Assembly: GCA_022825705.1 (NCBI GenBank)
Contig: JAJDWH010000050.1
Span: forward strand, 62,001 to 126,000
DNA: 64,000 nt
Source of the DNA: Alphaproteobacteria bacterium
GTDB lineage: Bacteria > Pseudomonadota > Alphaproteobacteria > TMED109
Reading direction: 5' to 3'
Part shown: positions 44,240 through 53,990 of the stretch, piece after piece
How positions within the stretch are numbered: position 1 is the first letter of the stretch
How the letters are laid out: each line of letters opens with the position of its first letter
Program-made: the position numbers and the translations under genes
Notes under the pieces: model-generated
What the model was told of the DNA's origin: nothing
Databases searched by the model: none
Seen by the model: only the letters and a program-made list of their open reading frames with translations

Positions 44240-45265
44240 ATGCCCAATGGTCTCACCATGCCCGGGGTCGCCCCCGTGGTCGACCCGTACGGTCGCGGTA
44301 TCACCTACCTCCGGGTATCGGTGACGGATCGTTGCGACTTTCGCTGTGTGTACTGCATGGCGGAGGACATGACGTTCCTCCCGAAAAAGGACGTGTTGTC
44401 GCTTGACGAAATCCGGCGACTGTGCGGCGTCTTCGTGTCGCTCGGCGTGCGCAAGCTGCGCCTGACCGGTGGCGAACCGCTCGTGCGGAAGAACGTGATG
44501 CAGCTCTTCGACGAGCTGGGCACAATGCTGGGCGACGGCGGTCTCGAAGAGCTTACGCTCACCACGAACGGGTCCCAGCTCCGGCGTCATGCCGGGGCCC
44601 TCCACGCCGCTGGGGTTCGCCGGGTGAATGTCTCCCTGGACACCCTTGACCCCGACCGGTTCGGCGAGATTACCCGGTGGGGCCGTCTCGACCGGGTTCT
44701 CGACGGAATCGAGGCAGCCACGGAAGCGGGCCTGCACGTCAAGATCAACACCGTGGCGCTGAAGGGCGTCAACGAGGACGAAATCCCGGCGATGCTGGAG
44801 TGGTGCCACCATCGGGGGTTCGACTTTACACTGATCGAGACGATGCCCATGGGTGACATCACCGGCGACCGGACCGACCAGTACCTGCCTCTGTCGATGG
44901 TGCGGGCTCGGTTACGCGACATTTACGGCCTTGAAGAGATCGACTACCGGACCGGGGGGCCGGCCCGTTATTTCCGGGCCGTGCGGACCGGGGGGCGGGT
45001 TGGCTTCATCACCCCGATGACCCACAACTTCTGCGAATCGTGCAACCGCGTTCGCCTGACGTGTACCGGGACGCTCTACATGTGCCTCGGGCAGGAAGAC
45101 AGCGCCGATCTCCGTCAGGTTCTTCGCGCTACCGACGACGACGACGTGCTGCGCGCCGCCGTCACAGAGGCGATCGGCCGCAAGCCGCGGGGCCACGACT
45201 TCGTCATCAGCCGACGCGAGCGCACCCCCTCCGTATCCCGTCACATGAGCGTAACCGGCGGCTAG
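44240..45265 (+). CDS. moaA: GTP 3',8-cyclase (molybdenum cofactor synthesis)
   Basis: Radical-SAM enzyme for the first step of molybdopterin synthesis, 341 residues. The SAM cluster motif is CDFRCVYC (C32, C36, C39), followed by [14 protein letters not shown]. The second cluster is in [20 protein letters not shown], and the functional C-terminal Gly-Gly tail is present (RHMSVTGG). GGAG precedes the ATG by six bases. A Mo-box-like palindrome lies just upstream. It is followed 36 bp later by nadK. Other moa genes are not in the window. Confidence 0.96.
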   Translation: MPNGLTMPGVAPVVDPYGRGITYLRVSVTDRCDFRCVYCMAEDMTFLPKKDVLSLDEIRRLCGVFVSLGVRKLRLTGGEPLVRKNVMQLFDELGTMLGDGGLEELTLTTNGSQLRRHAGALHAAGVRRVNVSLDTLDPDRFGEITRWGRLDRVLDGIEAATEAGLHVKINTVALKGVNEDEIPAMLEWCHHRGFDFTLIETMPMGDITGDRTDQYLPLSMVRARLRDIYGLEEIDYRTGGPARYFRAVRTGGRVGFITPMTHNFCESCNRVRLTCTGTLYMCLGQEDSADLRQVLRATDDDDVLRAAVTEAIGRKPRGHDFVISRRERTPSVSRHMSVTGG

Positions 45266-45301
45266 AGCCAAGTCGGCACTGCGCCGTTACCCTTCCCCGC
45301 C

Positions 45302-46066
45302 ATGTCCGTTCCCATCGCGTTTGTCGCGGCCTCGACCGACGACGCCCAGTCGGCTTTACGCACGCTGAGCCGCCGATACGACCATGTACCCCCGGCCGAC
45401 GCGAGCGTCGTCGTCGTCCTGGGCGGCGACGGAATGATGCTGAACGCGCTGTCGCAGTGGGGTCCCATGGGCAAGCGGATCTACGGCATGAACCGGGGGA
45501 CGGTGGGCTTCCTGATGAATCGCTACCGCGAGGAGGGTCTCGGCGCCCGCCTGGACGCGGCCCAGCCCGCCGTCATCCATCCGCTACGCATGGATGCGGT
45601 CACCGCCGCCGGAGCGCGCCACACGGGACTCGCGATCAACGAAGTCTCCCTGCTCCGCCAGACCAGGATGACGGCCAGCATCCGGATTCTGGTGGACGGC
45701 CGCGAACGCCTTGCTGCGCTTTCCTGCGACGGCGTGCTGGTGTCCACGCCGGCGGGCAGCACGGCCTACAACCTGTCCGCCCAAGGTCCGATCCTGCCGC
45801 TCGGGACGCCGCTGCTTGCACTGACTCCGATCTGTCCGTTCCGGCCGCGGCGGTGGCGCGGAGCGCTGCTTCCCGAGCCGGCCAAGGTCACCTTTGATGT
45901 ACTGGAGTCGGAGAAGCGCCCCGTCAGTGCATCGGCGAGCGAACTCGAGGTACGGCATGTCCGCCAGGTCACCGTGACCGCCGACAGGTCGACGGAACTG
46001 ACTCTTCTGTTCGACCCCGAGCATCACCTCGAGGAGCGGATTCTCGCCGAACAGTTCATCCCCTGA
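45302..46066 (+). CDS. nadK: NAD kinase
   Basis: Phosphorylates NAD to NADP. 254 residues, the length of alphaproteobacterial NadK. The phosphate-binding [12 protein letters not shown] (41-52), [23 protein letters not shown] and the glycine-rich [20 protein letters not shown] are all intact. It directly follows moaA on the same strand. Its stop lies six bases from the end of the convergent ybdK-like gene, so transcription meets there. Confidence 0.94.
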   Translation: MSVPIAFVAASTDDAQSALRTLSRRYDHVPPADASVVVVLGGDGMMLNALSQWGPMGKRIYGMNRGTVGFLMNRYREEGLGARLDAAQPAVIHPLRMDAVTAAGARHTGLAINEVSLLRQTRMTASIRILVDGRERLAALSCDGVLVSTPAGSTAYNLSAQGPILPLGTPLLALTPICPFRPRRWRGALLPEPAKVTFDVLESEKRPVSASASELEVRHVRQVTVTADRSTELTLLFDPEHHLEERILAEQFIP

Positions 46067-46072
46067 CGAGCT

Positions 46073-47227
46073 TCAGGATTCGAATTCGGCCTCTGCGCCT
46101 CGGCGGGTCTCGGTCACGATGAGCTGTGCCACCGAGCGGAGCGCCTCCTCGACCCCCGCCCCGTCGAGGCGACAGAGCCGAAAGTGGTCGAGCTGGCGAT
46201 CGGCGCTGCTGCCCTCGCGAATGATGTTTCGCACGTGCGCCACTTCGTTTTCACAGTCGAGCGCCGCTGCATCTGCCGACAACATATCCAGCAGTTCGTC
46301 AACGTAATCCACGAGGTCAACGCGGGTCCCCGACTCGAAGTCGGCCAGGAACGCCACCACACCGTATCGCTGGGCCAGCCATCGGTTCTGCTGGATGATC
46401 TCGGGCGGGGGATCGACCGGCAGCGGCCCTGTACGGACGGCATCCAAGAGGTGCCGGACCAGACAGGTGTAGAGCGCCACGATCGACATGGCATCGTCGA
46501 CATCGGGGCAGACGTCGACGATTCGGAGTTCCAGCGTCGGGAACCGGACCGAAGGACGGAGATCCCACCAGATCTCCGAACCATCCCTGACGAAATCCAG
46601 GCGACGATAGTTGTCAACGATCTGATCGTAATCCGCCCAGGACGAGAGAACCGGCGGCATGCCTGACCGGGGCAGCGCTGCCATGAGATTCATGCGAGAC
46701 GACTTGAATCCCGTGACGTGGCCGCCGCTGAACGGAGACGATCCGGACAGCGTCAGGAAGAGCGGGAGATAGCTGCGCATCGCCGTCATCACCTGGACAC
46801 GTTCATCCGGCGTGCCGAAACCCGCGTGCACATGCATCCCGCTGGCCAGCAGCTGCCGAATCACCGACTGGTACATGACCGCAAACTCCCGGTAGCGGTC
46901 CCGTGGCGTGACTGCCTGCGTCTCCCAGGCAGCAAACGGGTGCGTCGATGAGGCCATCAGGCCGATTCCGTATTGGTCGGTGAGTTCCAGTACCGACCGC
47001 CGGATTGCCACGATGGCCTCCCGGACCTCCGAAACGGAATGGCAGACGAGCGAATTCAGCTCGATCTGGGAGCGCAGGAGTTCCGGCACCGCCCGACACA
47101 TGCCTTCGAGCTCAGAGAATGCCTTGAGCAGGCCGGGGTCGGGGTCCGCCACCAAATCGAGCGTCTCGCGGTCAACGAGAAAGAACTCCTCTTCGATACC
47201 GAGCGTGATCTCGGAGCCGGTGCTCAC
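46073..47227 (-). CDS. carboxylate-amine ligase, YbdK / glutamate-cysteine ligase-2 family
   Basis: 384-residue ATP-grasp-like GCS2 protein. ITLGIEEEFFLVDRETLDLV at the start, SGMHVHAGFGTPDERVQVM (metal and substrate region), LTLSGSSPFSGGHVTGFKSS, and FPTLELRIVDVCPDVDDAM are characteristic. YbdK makes gamma-glutamylcysteine weakly; the physiological substrate is uncertain. The GTG start overlaps the mnmA stop (GTGA), making it the last gene of a chain with mnmA and the hydrolase. Confidence 0.9.
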   Translation of the reverse strand: MSTGSEITLGIEEEFFLVDRETLDLVADPDPGLLKAFSELEGMCRAVPELLRSQIELNSLVCHSVSEVREAIVAIRRSVLELTDQYGIGLMASSTHPFAAWETQAVTPRDRYREFAVMYQSVIRQLLASGMHVHAGFGTPDERVQVMTAMRSYLPLFLTLSGSSPFSGGHVTGFKSSRMNLMAALPRSGMPPVLSSWADYDQIVDNYRRLDFVRDGSEIWWDLRPSVRFPTLELRIVDVCPDVDDAMSIVALYTCLVRHLLDAVRTGPLPVDPPPEIIQQNRWLAQRYGVVAFLADFESGTRVDLVDYVDELLDMLSADAAALDCENEVAHVRNIIREGSSADRQLDHFRLCRLDGAGVEEALRSVAQLIVTETRRGAEAEFES

Positions 47228-48357
47228 GACGCACGGCCCTCATCCCATCCCCTCGCCCGCGGCCAACTGGGCCTGGGTTCGATCCAACCTCCCCCCAGAA
47301 CCCGTGAACCTCGGTAGAACACCGCCGCCTGACCCGGAGCGACCGCCTGTTCGGGAGCCTGGAACGACACCTCCGCCCGGCCCCCGGCCAACAGCCGGAC
47401 GCGACCGCGAGTGCCGCGATGGGTGGAACGCACCCGCAACTGCACATCGTTCAGCTCGGTTCCGGCCTCCGACGACTCGTCCGCGAGCCAGTTGACATCG
47501 CGGATCGAAATGGCGGACACCCCGAGTGACTCCTTGGGGCCCACGACCACGCGCCGTTCAGTAGCGTCGATTCGGACCACGTAGAGGGGCTGACCCGCAT
47601 CGGTGACCCCGAGACCGCGCCGCTGGCCGACCGTGAATCCGGTGATCCCGGCGTGCGTGCCCAGCACGCGGCCATCCACGTGCACGATGTCTCCCGCGGC
47701 AGCGGCATCCGGGCGCAGGCTGCGAACGATGTCGCGGTAGTTGCCGTCAGGGACAAAACAGATGTCCTGGCTCTCCGGCTTCTCGGCCACGCCAACACCG
47801 GCCCGAGCCGCGGCCCGGCGCGTTTGTTCCTTGGAAAACCCCCCCAATGGAAAGCGAAGCCGTTCGAGCTGTGTGCGGCCGGTGGCAAACAGGAAGTAGC
47901 TCTGGTCCTTTGACGCGTCGGCAGCCCGGTGGAGCTCGGGACCGTGCGCGCCCTCAACCCGCCGGACGTAGTGACCGGTCGCCATCCAGTCGGCGTCGAG
48001 CTCCATCGCCGTATCCAGCAGGTCACGGAACTTCACCCGCTGATTGCAGAGAACACACGGCACCGGAGTCACGCCTTCGGCGTACCGGTCGGCAAAGTCC
48101 TGCATTACGCTGTCCTGAAACCGCTTCTCGTAGTCGAGCACGTAGTGCGGGATGCCAAGATGGTCGGCCACGCGACGCGCGTCGTACACGTCCTGGCCTG
48201 CGCAGCACGTCTTCGTGCCGGCTTTGCGGATTCCCCGGCCGTACAGGTGGAGCGTAATGCCCACGACTTCGTGTCCCGCTTCATGCAGCAGCGCCGCCAC
48301 GACCGAGCTGTCAACGCCACCGGACATTGCGACGACGACGCGGGAGCGGCGGTTCAT
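47224..48357 (-). CDS. mnmA: tRNA 2-thiouridylase
   Basis: Installs 2-thiouridine at wobble U34 of tRNA-Gln, -Lys and -Glu. 377 residues. The ATP PP-loop MSGGVDSSVVAALL (11-24), the catalytic Cys in VPCVLCNQRVKFRDL, the persulfide Cys in SQDICFVPDGNYRDI and HAGITGFTVGQRRGLG are intact. The ATG at 48357 overlaps the upstream hydrolase stop (ATGA). The long open frame extending further upstream is out of context. Its tRNA-Gln(TTG) substrate is encoded 4 kb away. Confidence 0.95.
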   Translation of the reverse strand: MNRRSRVVVAMSGGVDSSVVAALLHEAGHEVVGITLHLYGRGIRKAGTKTCCAGQDVYDARRVADHLGIPHYVLDYEKRFQDSVMQDFADRYAEGVTPVPCVLCNQRVKFRDLLDTAMELDADWMATGHYVRRVEGAHGPELHRAADASKDQSYFLFATGRTQLERLRFPLGGFSKEQTRRAAARAGVGVAEKPESQDICFVPDGNYRDIVRSLRPDAAAAGDIVHVDGRVLGTHAGITGFTVGQRRGLGVTDAGQPLYVVRIDATERRVVVGPKESLGVSAISIRDVNWLADESSEAGTELNDVQLRVRSTHRGTRGRVRLLAGGRAEVSFQAPEQAVAPGQAAVFYRGSRVLGGGWIEPRPSWPRARGWDEGRAS

Positions 48358-49319
48358 GCCGCGTGTCCGCTGGAAGACTTCTCGGCCGTCCGCCGGCTGT
48401 AGAGCGCCTGCGCCTCGGCGACCAAGTCGGACGTGAATTCGGTACCCCATTCCGGAACGAAATGGCCAGCATTGCCAATCGCAACCGGCGAACCAAGCCC
48501 GCGAATCCGCCCCGCCAACGCGCGCATGGCGTCGGCTGGGATGATCGGGTCGCGCATACCGGCGAGCAGCATCGCGAAGCCGTCGAAGGCCTCGCCCCAC
48601 CACGTTTCCGCTGTCTGCGCCAACTCTGCACCTGGGTCCTTCTGCGATGTCGGGAAGAGCCGCGGCAGCGCCATCAGTGCCGCCTTGTACGAGGCGTCCG
48701 GAAAGGGCGCCTGATAGGCGTTGCACTGGGCAAGCGTCAAAATCCGGTTGGTCCGGGCCATCAACGACCGCACGTTCAGGTCCGGCTCCGCGCGGGCGGT
48801 GGCCAGCCAGTTGTGATATCCGCCGGGAAGCGGCCGGGCTCCCGTTGCCAGCCACGTGTTGAAGCACACCAGACCGACGAACCGCTCCGGCATCGTGTGC
48901 GGGATCGTCATGCCGAGCGTGCCGCCCCATTCGTGCACGACCAGAACGATGTCCCGCAGGTCGAGACGCTCAATCAGGTTAATCAGGCTGGAGCGGAGCC
49001 CTTCGAACGAATAGGCCTCGGGATCCGCCGGCTTGTCGGACCGGCCGAACCCTGGCAGGTCCGGAGCAACCGCACGGTGACCCTGCCGCACGATTTCAGG
49101 AATGATGTGCCGATAGAGATACGCCCACGTCGGATGGCCATGCAACAGCAGGAACGTGAGCGCGTCGGGGGATCCGGTCCCTCCCTCGTCCACGTAATGC
49201 ATGCGGATCGGCCCGCAGTCGTCAAAGCCCGGCACGGCCTCGAGATAGTGCGGGGAAAACGGCCAGCCCGGGAGATCCCGAAACCGGTCGTCCGCGGTGC
49301 GGAGGACCTCTATGGCCAT
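48354..49319 (-). CDS. alpha/beta hydrolase, haloalkane-dehalogenase-like with Glu at the nucleophile position
   Basis: 321-residue hydrolase with the HLD signature. HGHPTWAYLYRHIIP (oxyanion region, 60-74), DLPGFGRSDKPADPEAYSFE, nucleophile elbow VVHEWGGTLG (129-132 region), cap domain with NTWLATGARPLPGG, acid in GMRDPIIP (D257) and base in GNAGHFVPEWG (H286). Haloalkane dehalogenases have Asp in V(Q/H)DWGG; here the codon is GAA (Glu130). That would make the normal ester intermediate doubtful. ATG at 49319. It overlaps mnmA by four bases downstream. Confidence 0.82.
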   Translation of the reverse strand: MAIEVLRTADDRFRDLPGWPFSPHYLEAVPGFDDCGPIRMHYVDEGGTGSPDALTFLLLHGHPTWAYLYRHIIPEIVRQGHRAVAPDLPGFGRSDKPADPEAYSFEGLRSSLINLIERLDLRDIVLVVHEWGGTLGMTIPHTMPERFVGLVCFNTWLATGARPLPGGYHNWLATARAEPDLNVRSLMARTNRILTLAQCNAYQAPFPDASYKAALMALPRLFPTSQKDPGAELAQTAETWWGEAFDGFAMLLAGMRDPIIPADAMRALAGRIRGLGSPVAIGNAGHFVPEWGTEFTSDLVAEAQALYSRRTAEKSSSGHAA

Positions 49320-49407
49320 CGTCGCGGCGGCCGTGTCCGCGGCTGCCGCTCCGTCGGGACCGCGGGTCCGGTCCGGAGCGGCAGGCGGCTCTCGACCCTC
49401 GTAAGGC

Positions 49408-50775
49408 TCAGTCGAGGAGGACGCCAGGCAACCACAGAGCAATCTCCGGGAAGCCGATGACAAACCCGAGGCCCACCAGCTGCAGCGCCACGAACGGAAT
49501 GATGCCGCGGTAGACCATCTGGATCTTGACGCTCGGTGGCGCCACACCCTTCAGATAGAAGAGCGCGAAGCCGAACGGTGGCGTTAGGAACGATGTTTGC
49601 AAATTCACGGCGATCAGCACGGCCACCCACGGGATCACCAGTCCGGCCGCAACGTGCGTCCCGAAGTCCAGCGTCTCCATGATCGGGGCGAACAGCGGCA
49701 GCACGATCAGCGTGATCTCGACCCAGTCGAAGAAGAATCCCAGCAGGAATACCATCCCCATCATCAGGAACAGGATGCCCCACGACCCGAGCCCCATGTG
49801 CTCAACGAACGCGTGGATCAGGTCGTCTCCGCCCAGCGACCGGAAAACGTACGAAAACGCGGTCGCCCCGATGAAGATCCCGAAGATCATGGCGCAGGTC
49901 AGTCCGGTCCGCCCGACCACGTCTTTCAGGACCGCCCTCGACAGTCGACGGTTAAACACCGCCAGGATGATGGAGCCCAGCGCGCCGACCCCGGCGGCCT
50001 CCGTCGGTGTCGCGAAACCGGCAAAGATCGAGCCCAACACCAGGAAGATCAGGAAGATCGGGGGGATGAATGACCGCAGCACCATCCGCAGGAGTTCCGC
50101 CTGGCTTTCCGGACCTTCCGACTCCGGCAGCGGCGGCGCCAGCGTCGGATTGAGGCGCGTGCGGAAAAACAGATAGACGATGTACAGCGAGGCCAGGACC
50201 AGGCCCGGGAAGACGGCTGCCACGAACAGTGTTCCCACTGAGATCGATAGCAGGTCCGCCATGATCACCAGCATGATCGACGGAGGAATGAGAATCCCCA
50301 GTGTCCCCGATGCACTGATGGTTCCCGTTGCCAGTGACGGGTGGTATTGGCGCTCGAGCATCACCGGCAGCGCGAGCAACGTCATCATGACGACCGAAGC
50401 GCCGATAATGCCGGTGGTGGCAGCCATGATGGTGCCCATGATCGTCACGGACATCGCCAGCCCGCCGGGCACGCGGCGGAGCAGGACCTGCAGGCAGTGC
50501 AGGAGATCGTTGGCGACCCCGGACCGCTCCAGCATCGTGCCCATGAAAATGAACATCGGCACGGCGACGAGGATCAGGTTCTCGCAGACACCGCCCCAGA
50601 TTCGGGAAATGATGTTGAAGAACTCGATGAACGAGAAGACGTCGGCCGCAAGGCCGAGGAAGCCGGCACCGAGGGCCACGCCGCCCAGCACGAACGCAAC
50701 CGGAAACCCGCTGAACAGGAGCGATGCCAGCGCCAAGAACATCAGGACCGGCATCAGGGTGATGAGGGTGTCCAT
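49408..50775 (-). CDS. dctM: TRAP transporter large permease (DctM)
   Basis: 455-residue large permease. AVPMFIFMGTMLERSGVAND, TGTISASGTLGILIPPSIML, FAGFATPTEAAGVGALG, FFFDWVEITLIVLPLFAPIM and QTSFLTPPFGFALFYLKGVA mark it as the mannitol/chloroaromatic-type DctM subgroup, which often has FDWVEI. The ATG overlaps the dctQ stop (TAATG). The hydrolase gene follows 88 bp later. No binding protein is adjacent. Confidence 0.93.
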   Translation of the reverse strand: MDTLITLMPVLMFLALASLLFSGFPVAFVLGGVALGAGFLGLAADVFSFIEFFNIISRIWGGVCENLILVAVPMFIFMGTMLERSGVANDLLHCLQVLLRRVPGGLAMSVTIMGTIMAATTGIIGASVVMMTLLALPVMLERQYHPSLATGTISASGTLGILIPPSIMLVIMADLLSISVGTLFVAAVFPGLVLASLYIVYLFFRTRLNPTLAPPLPESEGPESQAELLRMVLRSFIPPIFLIFLVLGSIFAGFATPTEAAGVGALGSIILAVFNRRLSRAVLKDVVGRTGLTCAMIFGIFIGATAFSYVFRSLGGDDLIHAFVEHMGLGSWGILFLMMGMVFLLGFFFDWVEITLIVLPLFAPIMETLDFGTHVAAGLVIPWVAVLIAVNLQTSFLTPPFGFALFYLKGVAPPSVKIQMVYRGIIPFVALQLVGLGFVIGFPEIALWLPGVLLD

Positions 50776-51440
50776 TACTGCTCTCCCCTGATGGCCTGTG
50801 CTTCCTGGGCGGCCGCCGCACGGAGTTCCTCTTCCGGATTACGGAGCTCGGGAAGCGACTTGGACAGTTCAAGTGCGGCCGCCGTCTGGCCGCTCTCGAG
50901 CAGCATGAGGTAGGCCAGGTTCCTGAGAAGGACCGCTACGCCCGCAGCGAGCAGCAACAGCATTCCCAGTGGCACGAACGACTTGATGATCCATCGATGG
51001 GACAGACCGGTAAGGGCAGACGACACCTCATCCATGCTGAACGACCGCTGGGCGAAGTCGAGACCGAACCAGATCACGAGCGCAGCGTATGGAATCAGGA
51101 ACAGCGTGATGCCGGTGACCTCGAGCCGGGCCTTCCAGAGTTGAGAAAACCGTTCACGGACGACTTCGATCCGGACATGGGAGTTCCGCAAATAGCCGAA
51201 GCCCAGCGCCAACAGGAACAACGCCGCATGGAGATGCCATTCCATTTCCTGCAGTTTTGTCGAGCCAAGCACCAGGAAACGGCGAGTCACGATGTCAAAG
51301 ATGATGATGAAGATCAGGGGGATCGCCAGCCACGACCCAACCATCCCGGCCAAGGTAAGCCCGCGGTCGAGTGCGCGGCTGAAGCGCACCAACGGATGTC
51401 GCTCCGGCGCCTGGACGCTGCCAGAATTGTCCATGGACAT
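50775..51440 (-). CDS. dctQ: TRAP transporter small permease (DctQ), long C-terminal tail
   Basis: 221-residue small permease. Four membrane helices: GSWLAIPLIFIIIFDIVTRR, WHLHAALFLLALGFGYLRNS, ITLFLIPYAALVIWFGLDFA and FVPLGMLLLLAAGVAVLLRN. NSHVRIEVVRERFSQ after helix 2 is a typical DctQ motif. A charged C-terminal tail of about 40 residues (ELSKSLPELRNPEEELRAAA) is longer than in the other two DctQ copies. It heads the minus-strand unit, and dctP is not next to it. Confidence 0.88.
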   Translation of the reverse strand: MSMDNSGSVQAPERHPLVRFSRALDRGLTLAGMVGSWLAIPLIFIIIFDIVTRRFLVLGSTKLQEMEWHLHAALFLLALGFGYLRNSHVRIEVVRERFSQLWKARLEVTGITLFLIPYAALVIWFGLDFAQRSFSMDEVSSALTGLSHRWIIKSFVPLGMLLLLAAGVAVLLRNLAYLMLLESGQTAAALELSKSLPELRNPEEELRAAAAQEAQAIRGEQ

Positions 51441-51984
51441 AGGTATCGGGTCTCCTTCTGCGTAACCGGCAGGATCAGGGGATTCCGGCGAGGCCCGTAA
51501 CTTCGGAGCCGCTGGCGATGCCTTATATACCAGCTTGCCAAAGAAGGAGGGCGGTCAGCCCCCCTGCGTCAGTCCCCAACCGTCTCGATTCCGAGCGTCT
51601 CCAATCCGGGAATGATACGAAGCCCTTCGGCGAATTCCGGCGAAGGACCAACCACCTCCATGATCTCGGCAGGATTACCGCGCAGCACGGAGGTCGATGA
51701 TCCGACGGCTCCCCCTACCCACCTTCAGCCGGGTCCCGGTTCCGGATCGGCGGCCAGGCATTCAAGCGCCGGGGCTCTAACGTACCCCAAGAAGCGTTCG
51801 GAAAAGGCGGCCTCAACGACTGCGCAACAGATCGGCTGGCATTGAGATCGTCGTGTAACGAATGCTTAACAATGGCAGACTATGGAAGAATGCGGAGCGT
51901 GTGAAGCCCAGCGACGGTCGCCTGCCTGAGCCATGACGATGACAGCCCGACAATCAGTGCCGGGAAACCCCACGCACGCGCACC
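51441..51984. other. divergent intergenic region with a coding-like fragment
   Basis: A 544-bp spacer between dctQ and the PhoX-like gene. Both promoters should lie here, but no clear hexamers are seen. The minus strand at 51569-51697 holds a short coding-like fragment described separately. The remainder shows nothing I can name. Confidence 0.4.
51569..51697 (-). pseudogene. possible 3' fragment of a lost gene or small ORF
   Basis: Reading the minus strand to a TGA at 51571-51569 gives about 42 residues of protein-like sequence. They include STSVLRGNPAEIMEVVGPSP and end IIPGLETLGIETVGD, with normal codon use for this genome. The frame is closed by a TGA about nine codons above. A GTG or ATG inside could start a tiny ORF. 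I do not recognise the family. It sits just upstream of the dctQM pair that lacks dctP. Confidence 0.3.
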
Positions 51985-53844
51985 GTGGGTAAATCGAACA
52001 TCCGCACACCGGTCCCCACGGACTTCGAGGTCGTGGTCCACCGACGGCTCTCCCGACGCGGGTTCCTTGGCGGGGCCGCGGCGCTGAGTGCGACCACCTT
52101 CGTGATGAATGCGGCCCAGGCCAGGCCTGCACCGCCTGACTCGGCTCGCGATCCCCTTCCATTCAGTTCGGTCGCCGCCAACACCCGCGACACCGTGACT
52201 GTGCCCGAGGGTTACCGCTGGCATGCCGTCGTGCGGTGGGCCGACCCGATGTGGTCAGACGGACATCCGCTCGACCCGGTCACCGGCGGGACCGGGGCCA
52301 GCCAGGAGCGTGCGTTCGGCGACAACAACGACGGGATGGAGTTGTTCACGATCGGCCAGCGGACACTCCTCGCCGTCAACAACGAGTACGTCAACCGCCA
52401 CATCCTGTTCGGAACGTCGGGTCCCGGGCTGCCCCAAACGGCCGACGACGTGCGCAAGAGCAAGGCCGCGCACGGTGTGTCGATCATCGAGGTCCGCCAG
52501 GACAGTGGGATCTGGTCCGTTGTGCTGGACTCCCCCTATAACCGGCGGATCACTGCAGATACGCCCATGACGATCACGGGACCCGCCCGCGGGCATCGCC
52601 TGCTCCGCACGGCGGCAGATCCTTCCGGTACCCAGAGCCTCGGCACCTGGAACAATTGCGGAAGCGGCAAGACCCTCTGGGGCACGTTCCTCACCTGCGA
52701 AGAGAACTTCCACTTTTATTTCGCATCGAGTGATCCCGAAGCAAAACTCCCCGATTCGCTTGCGCGCTACGGGGTCCGGGCGTCCGACCGCAATATCGGC
52801 TGGAGCGCCCGCGACGAGCGCTTCGATATCGCGAAACACCCCCATGAACCCAACCGCGTGGGTTACGTGGTGGAGATCGACCCGACCGACCCCGCTTCGA
52901 TTCCCAAGAAACGTACCGCGCTTGGCCGGTTCAAGCACGAAAACGCGGAACTGGCCTTGGCCGACTCCGGACAGGTGGTTGTCTACATGGGCGACGACGA
53001 GCGGGGCGAGTTTCTCTACCGGTTCATCAGCGACGGGCACTACCGCGAAGGCGGGGACAACGCGGAGCTTCTGGAAACGGGCACGCTGTTCGCAGCCCGG
53101 TTTGACGACGATGGTCGCGGCGCCTGGCTCCCTCTCACGCCGGAAACCACCGGCCTCCCATCCCCGGCCGACATTTGCGTGCATACACGACAGGCGGCCT
53201 CCGCCGTCCGCGCAACGACCATGGATCGCCCTGAATGGGTAGCCGCGAACCCGACCGGGCCCGAGGTGTACTGCTGTCTCACGAACAACACGCACCGCGG
53301 CAAGGAACCCAACAGCGGCGGCGACCCTACCCCGGTCAACGGCCCGAACCCGAGGGCGGAAAACCGTTACGGCCAGATTGTGCGTTGGCGGCCAACGGGG
53401 GGCGATCACGCCTCGTCCACATTCTCCTGGGACCTTTACGTGGTGGCGGGAAATCCGGCCGTCCATATGGGTCCGAATGCAGGCTCACCCAACCTCACCA
53501 CGGAGAACATGTTCAATTCTCCCGACGGGCTGGCGTTCGACAGCACGGGGATGCTGTGGATCCAGACCGACGGGGGGTATTCGGACGAAGGCGACTTTGC
53601 CGGTCAGGGCAACAACCCGCTGCTGCTGGGTCACCCTGCGACCGGCGAGATCCGACGCTTCCTGGTGGGTCCGAAGGAGTGCGAGGTCACCGGTGTGACC
53701 TGGAGCGCCGACCGGAAGACCATGTTCGTGGGAATCCAGCACCCAGGTGAAAGGGGCGGCAGTCACTTTCCCGGCGGCAGCGATACGGTCCCCCGGTCCG
53801 CCGTGATCGCTATCACCCGCGACGACGGCGGGCGCATCGGCTGA
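51985..53844 (+). CDS. Tat-exported PhoX-like (DUF839) protein
   Basis: 619-residue beta-propeller protein of the PhoX phosphatase family. A twin-arginine signal RRLSRRGFLGGAAALSATTF (21-40) directs folded export. Propeller motifs follow: LLAVNNEYVNRHILFG, FLTCEENFHFYF (the conserved Cys-Glu-Glu of PhoX metal sites), KHENAELALADSGQVVVYMG and NMFNSPDGLAFDSTGMLWIQ. The C-terminal block is EVTGVTWSADRKTMFVGIQH. PhoX enzymes hydrolyse phosphate esters with Ca and Fe; some DUF839 proteins have other roles. GTG start. Single gene, with a perfect CCGTCCGGACGG palindrome 14 bp after the stop. Confidence 0.9.
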   Translation: MGKSNIRTPVPTDFEVVVHRRLSRRGFLGGAAALSATTFVMNAAQARPAPPDSARDPLPFSSVAANTRDTVTVPEGYRWHAVVRWADPMWSDGHPLDPVTGGTGASQERAFGDNNDGMELFTIGQRTLLAVNNEYVNRHILFGTSGPGLPQTADDVRKSKAAHGVSIIEVRQDSGIWSVVLDSPYNRRITADTPMTITGPARGHRLLRTAADPSGTQSLGTWNNCGSGKTLWGTFLTCEENFHFYFASSDPEAKLPDSLARYGVRASDRNIGWSARDERFDIAKHPHEPNRVGYVVEIDPTDPASIPKKRTALGRFKHENAELALADSGQVVVYMGDDERGEFLYRFISDGHYREGGDNAELLETGTLFAARFDDDGRGAWLPLTPETTGLPSPADICVHTRQAASAVRATTMDRPEWVAANPTGPEVYCCLTNNTHRGKEPNSGGDPTPVNGPNPRAENRYGQIVRWRPTGGDHASSTFSWDLYVVAGNPAVHMGPNAGSPNLTTENMFNSPDGLAFDSTGMLWIQTDGGYSDEGDFAGQGNNPLLLGHPATGEIRRFLVGPKECEVTGVTWSADRKTMFVGIQHPGERGGSHFPGGSDTVPRSAVIAITRDDGGRIG

Positions 53845-53961
53845 GCTTCCGAGCCAGGCCGTCCGGACGGAGGGCCGTAGGGAACGCGACTCAGTGGGCC
53901 AGGATTCCCGTTTGCAGGGGGAGATCGGCGCGCGGACAAGGCGCAGGGCTTGCACGAGGGG

Positions 53962-53984
53962 CGGGCCCGGTCATGCCGGGCCCG
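53962..53984 (-). terminator. strong GC hairpin after the peptide-ABC operon
   Basis: CGGGCCCGG-TCATG-CCGGGCCCG is a perfect nine-base stem six bases past the permease stop at 53991. No U-run follows, so termination may be Rho-assisted. It could also serve the convergent PhoX-like gene. Confidence 0.5.
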
Positions 53985-53990
53985 ATGTCG

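Noticed and set aside
52255..53466. 403-codon minus-strand frame
   Set aside because: Antisense to the PhoX-like gene, whose frame holds the Tat signal and conserved metal-site motif.
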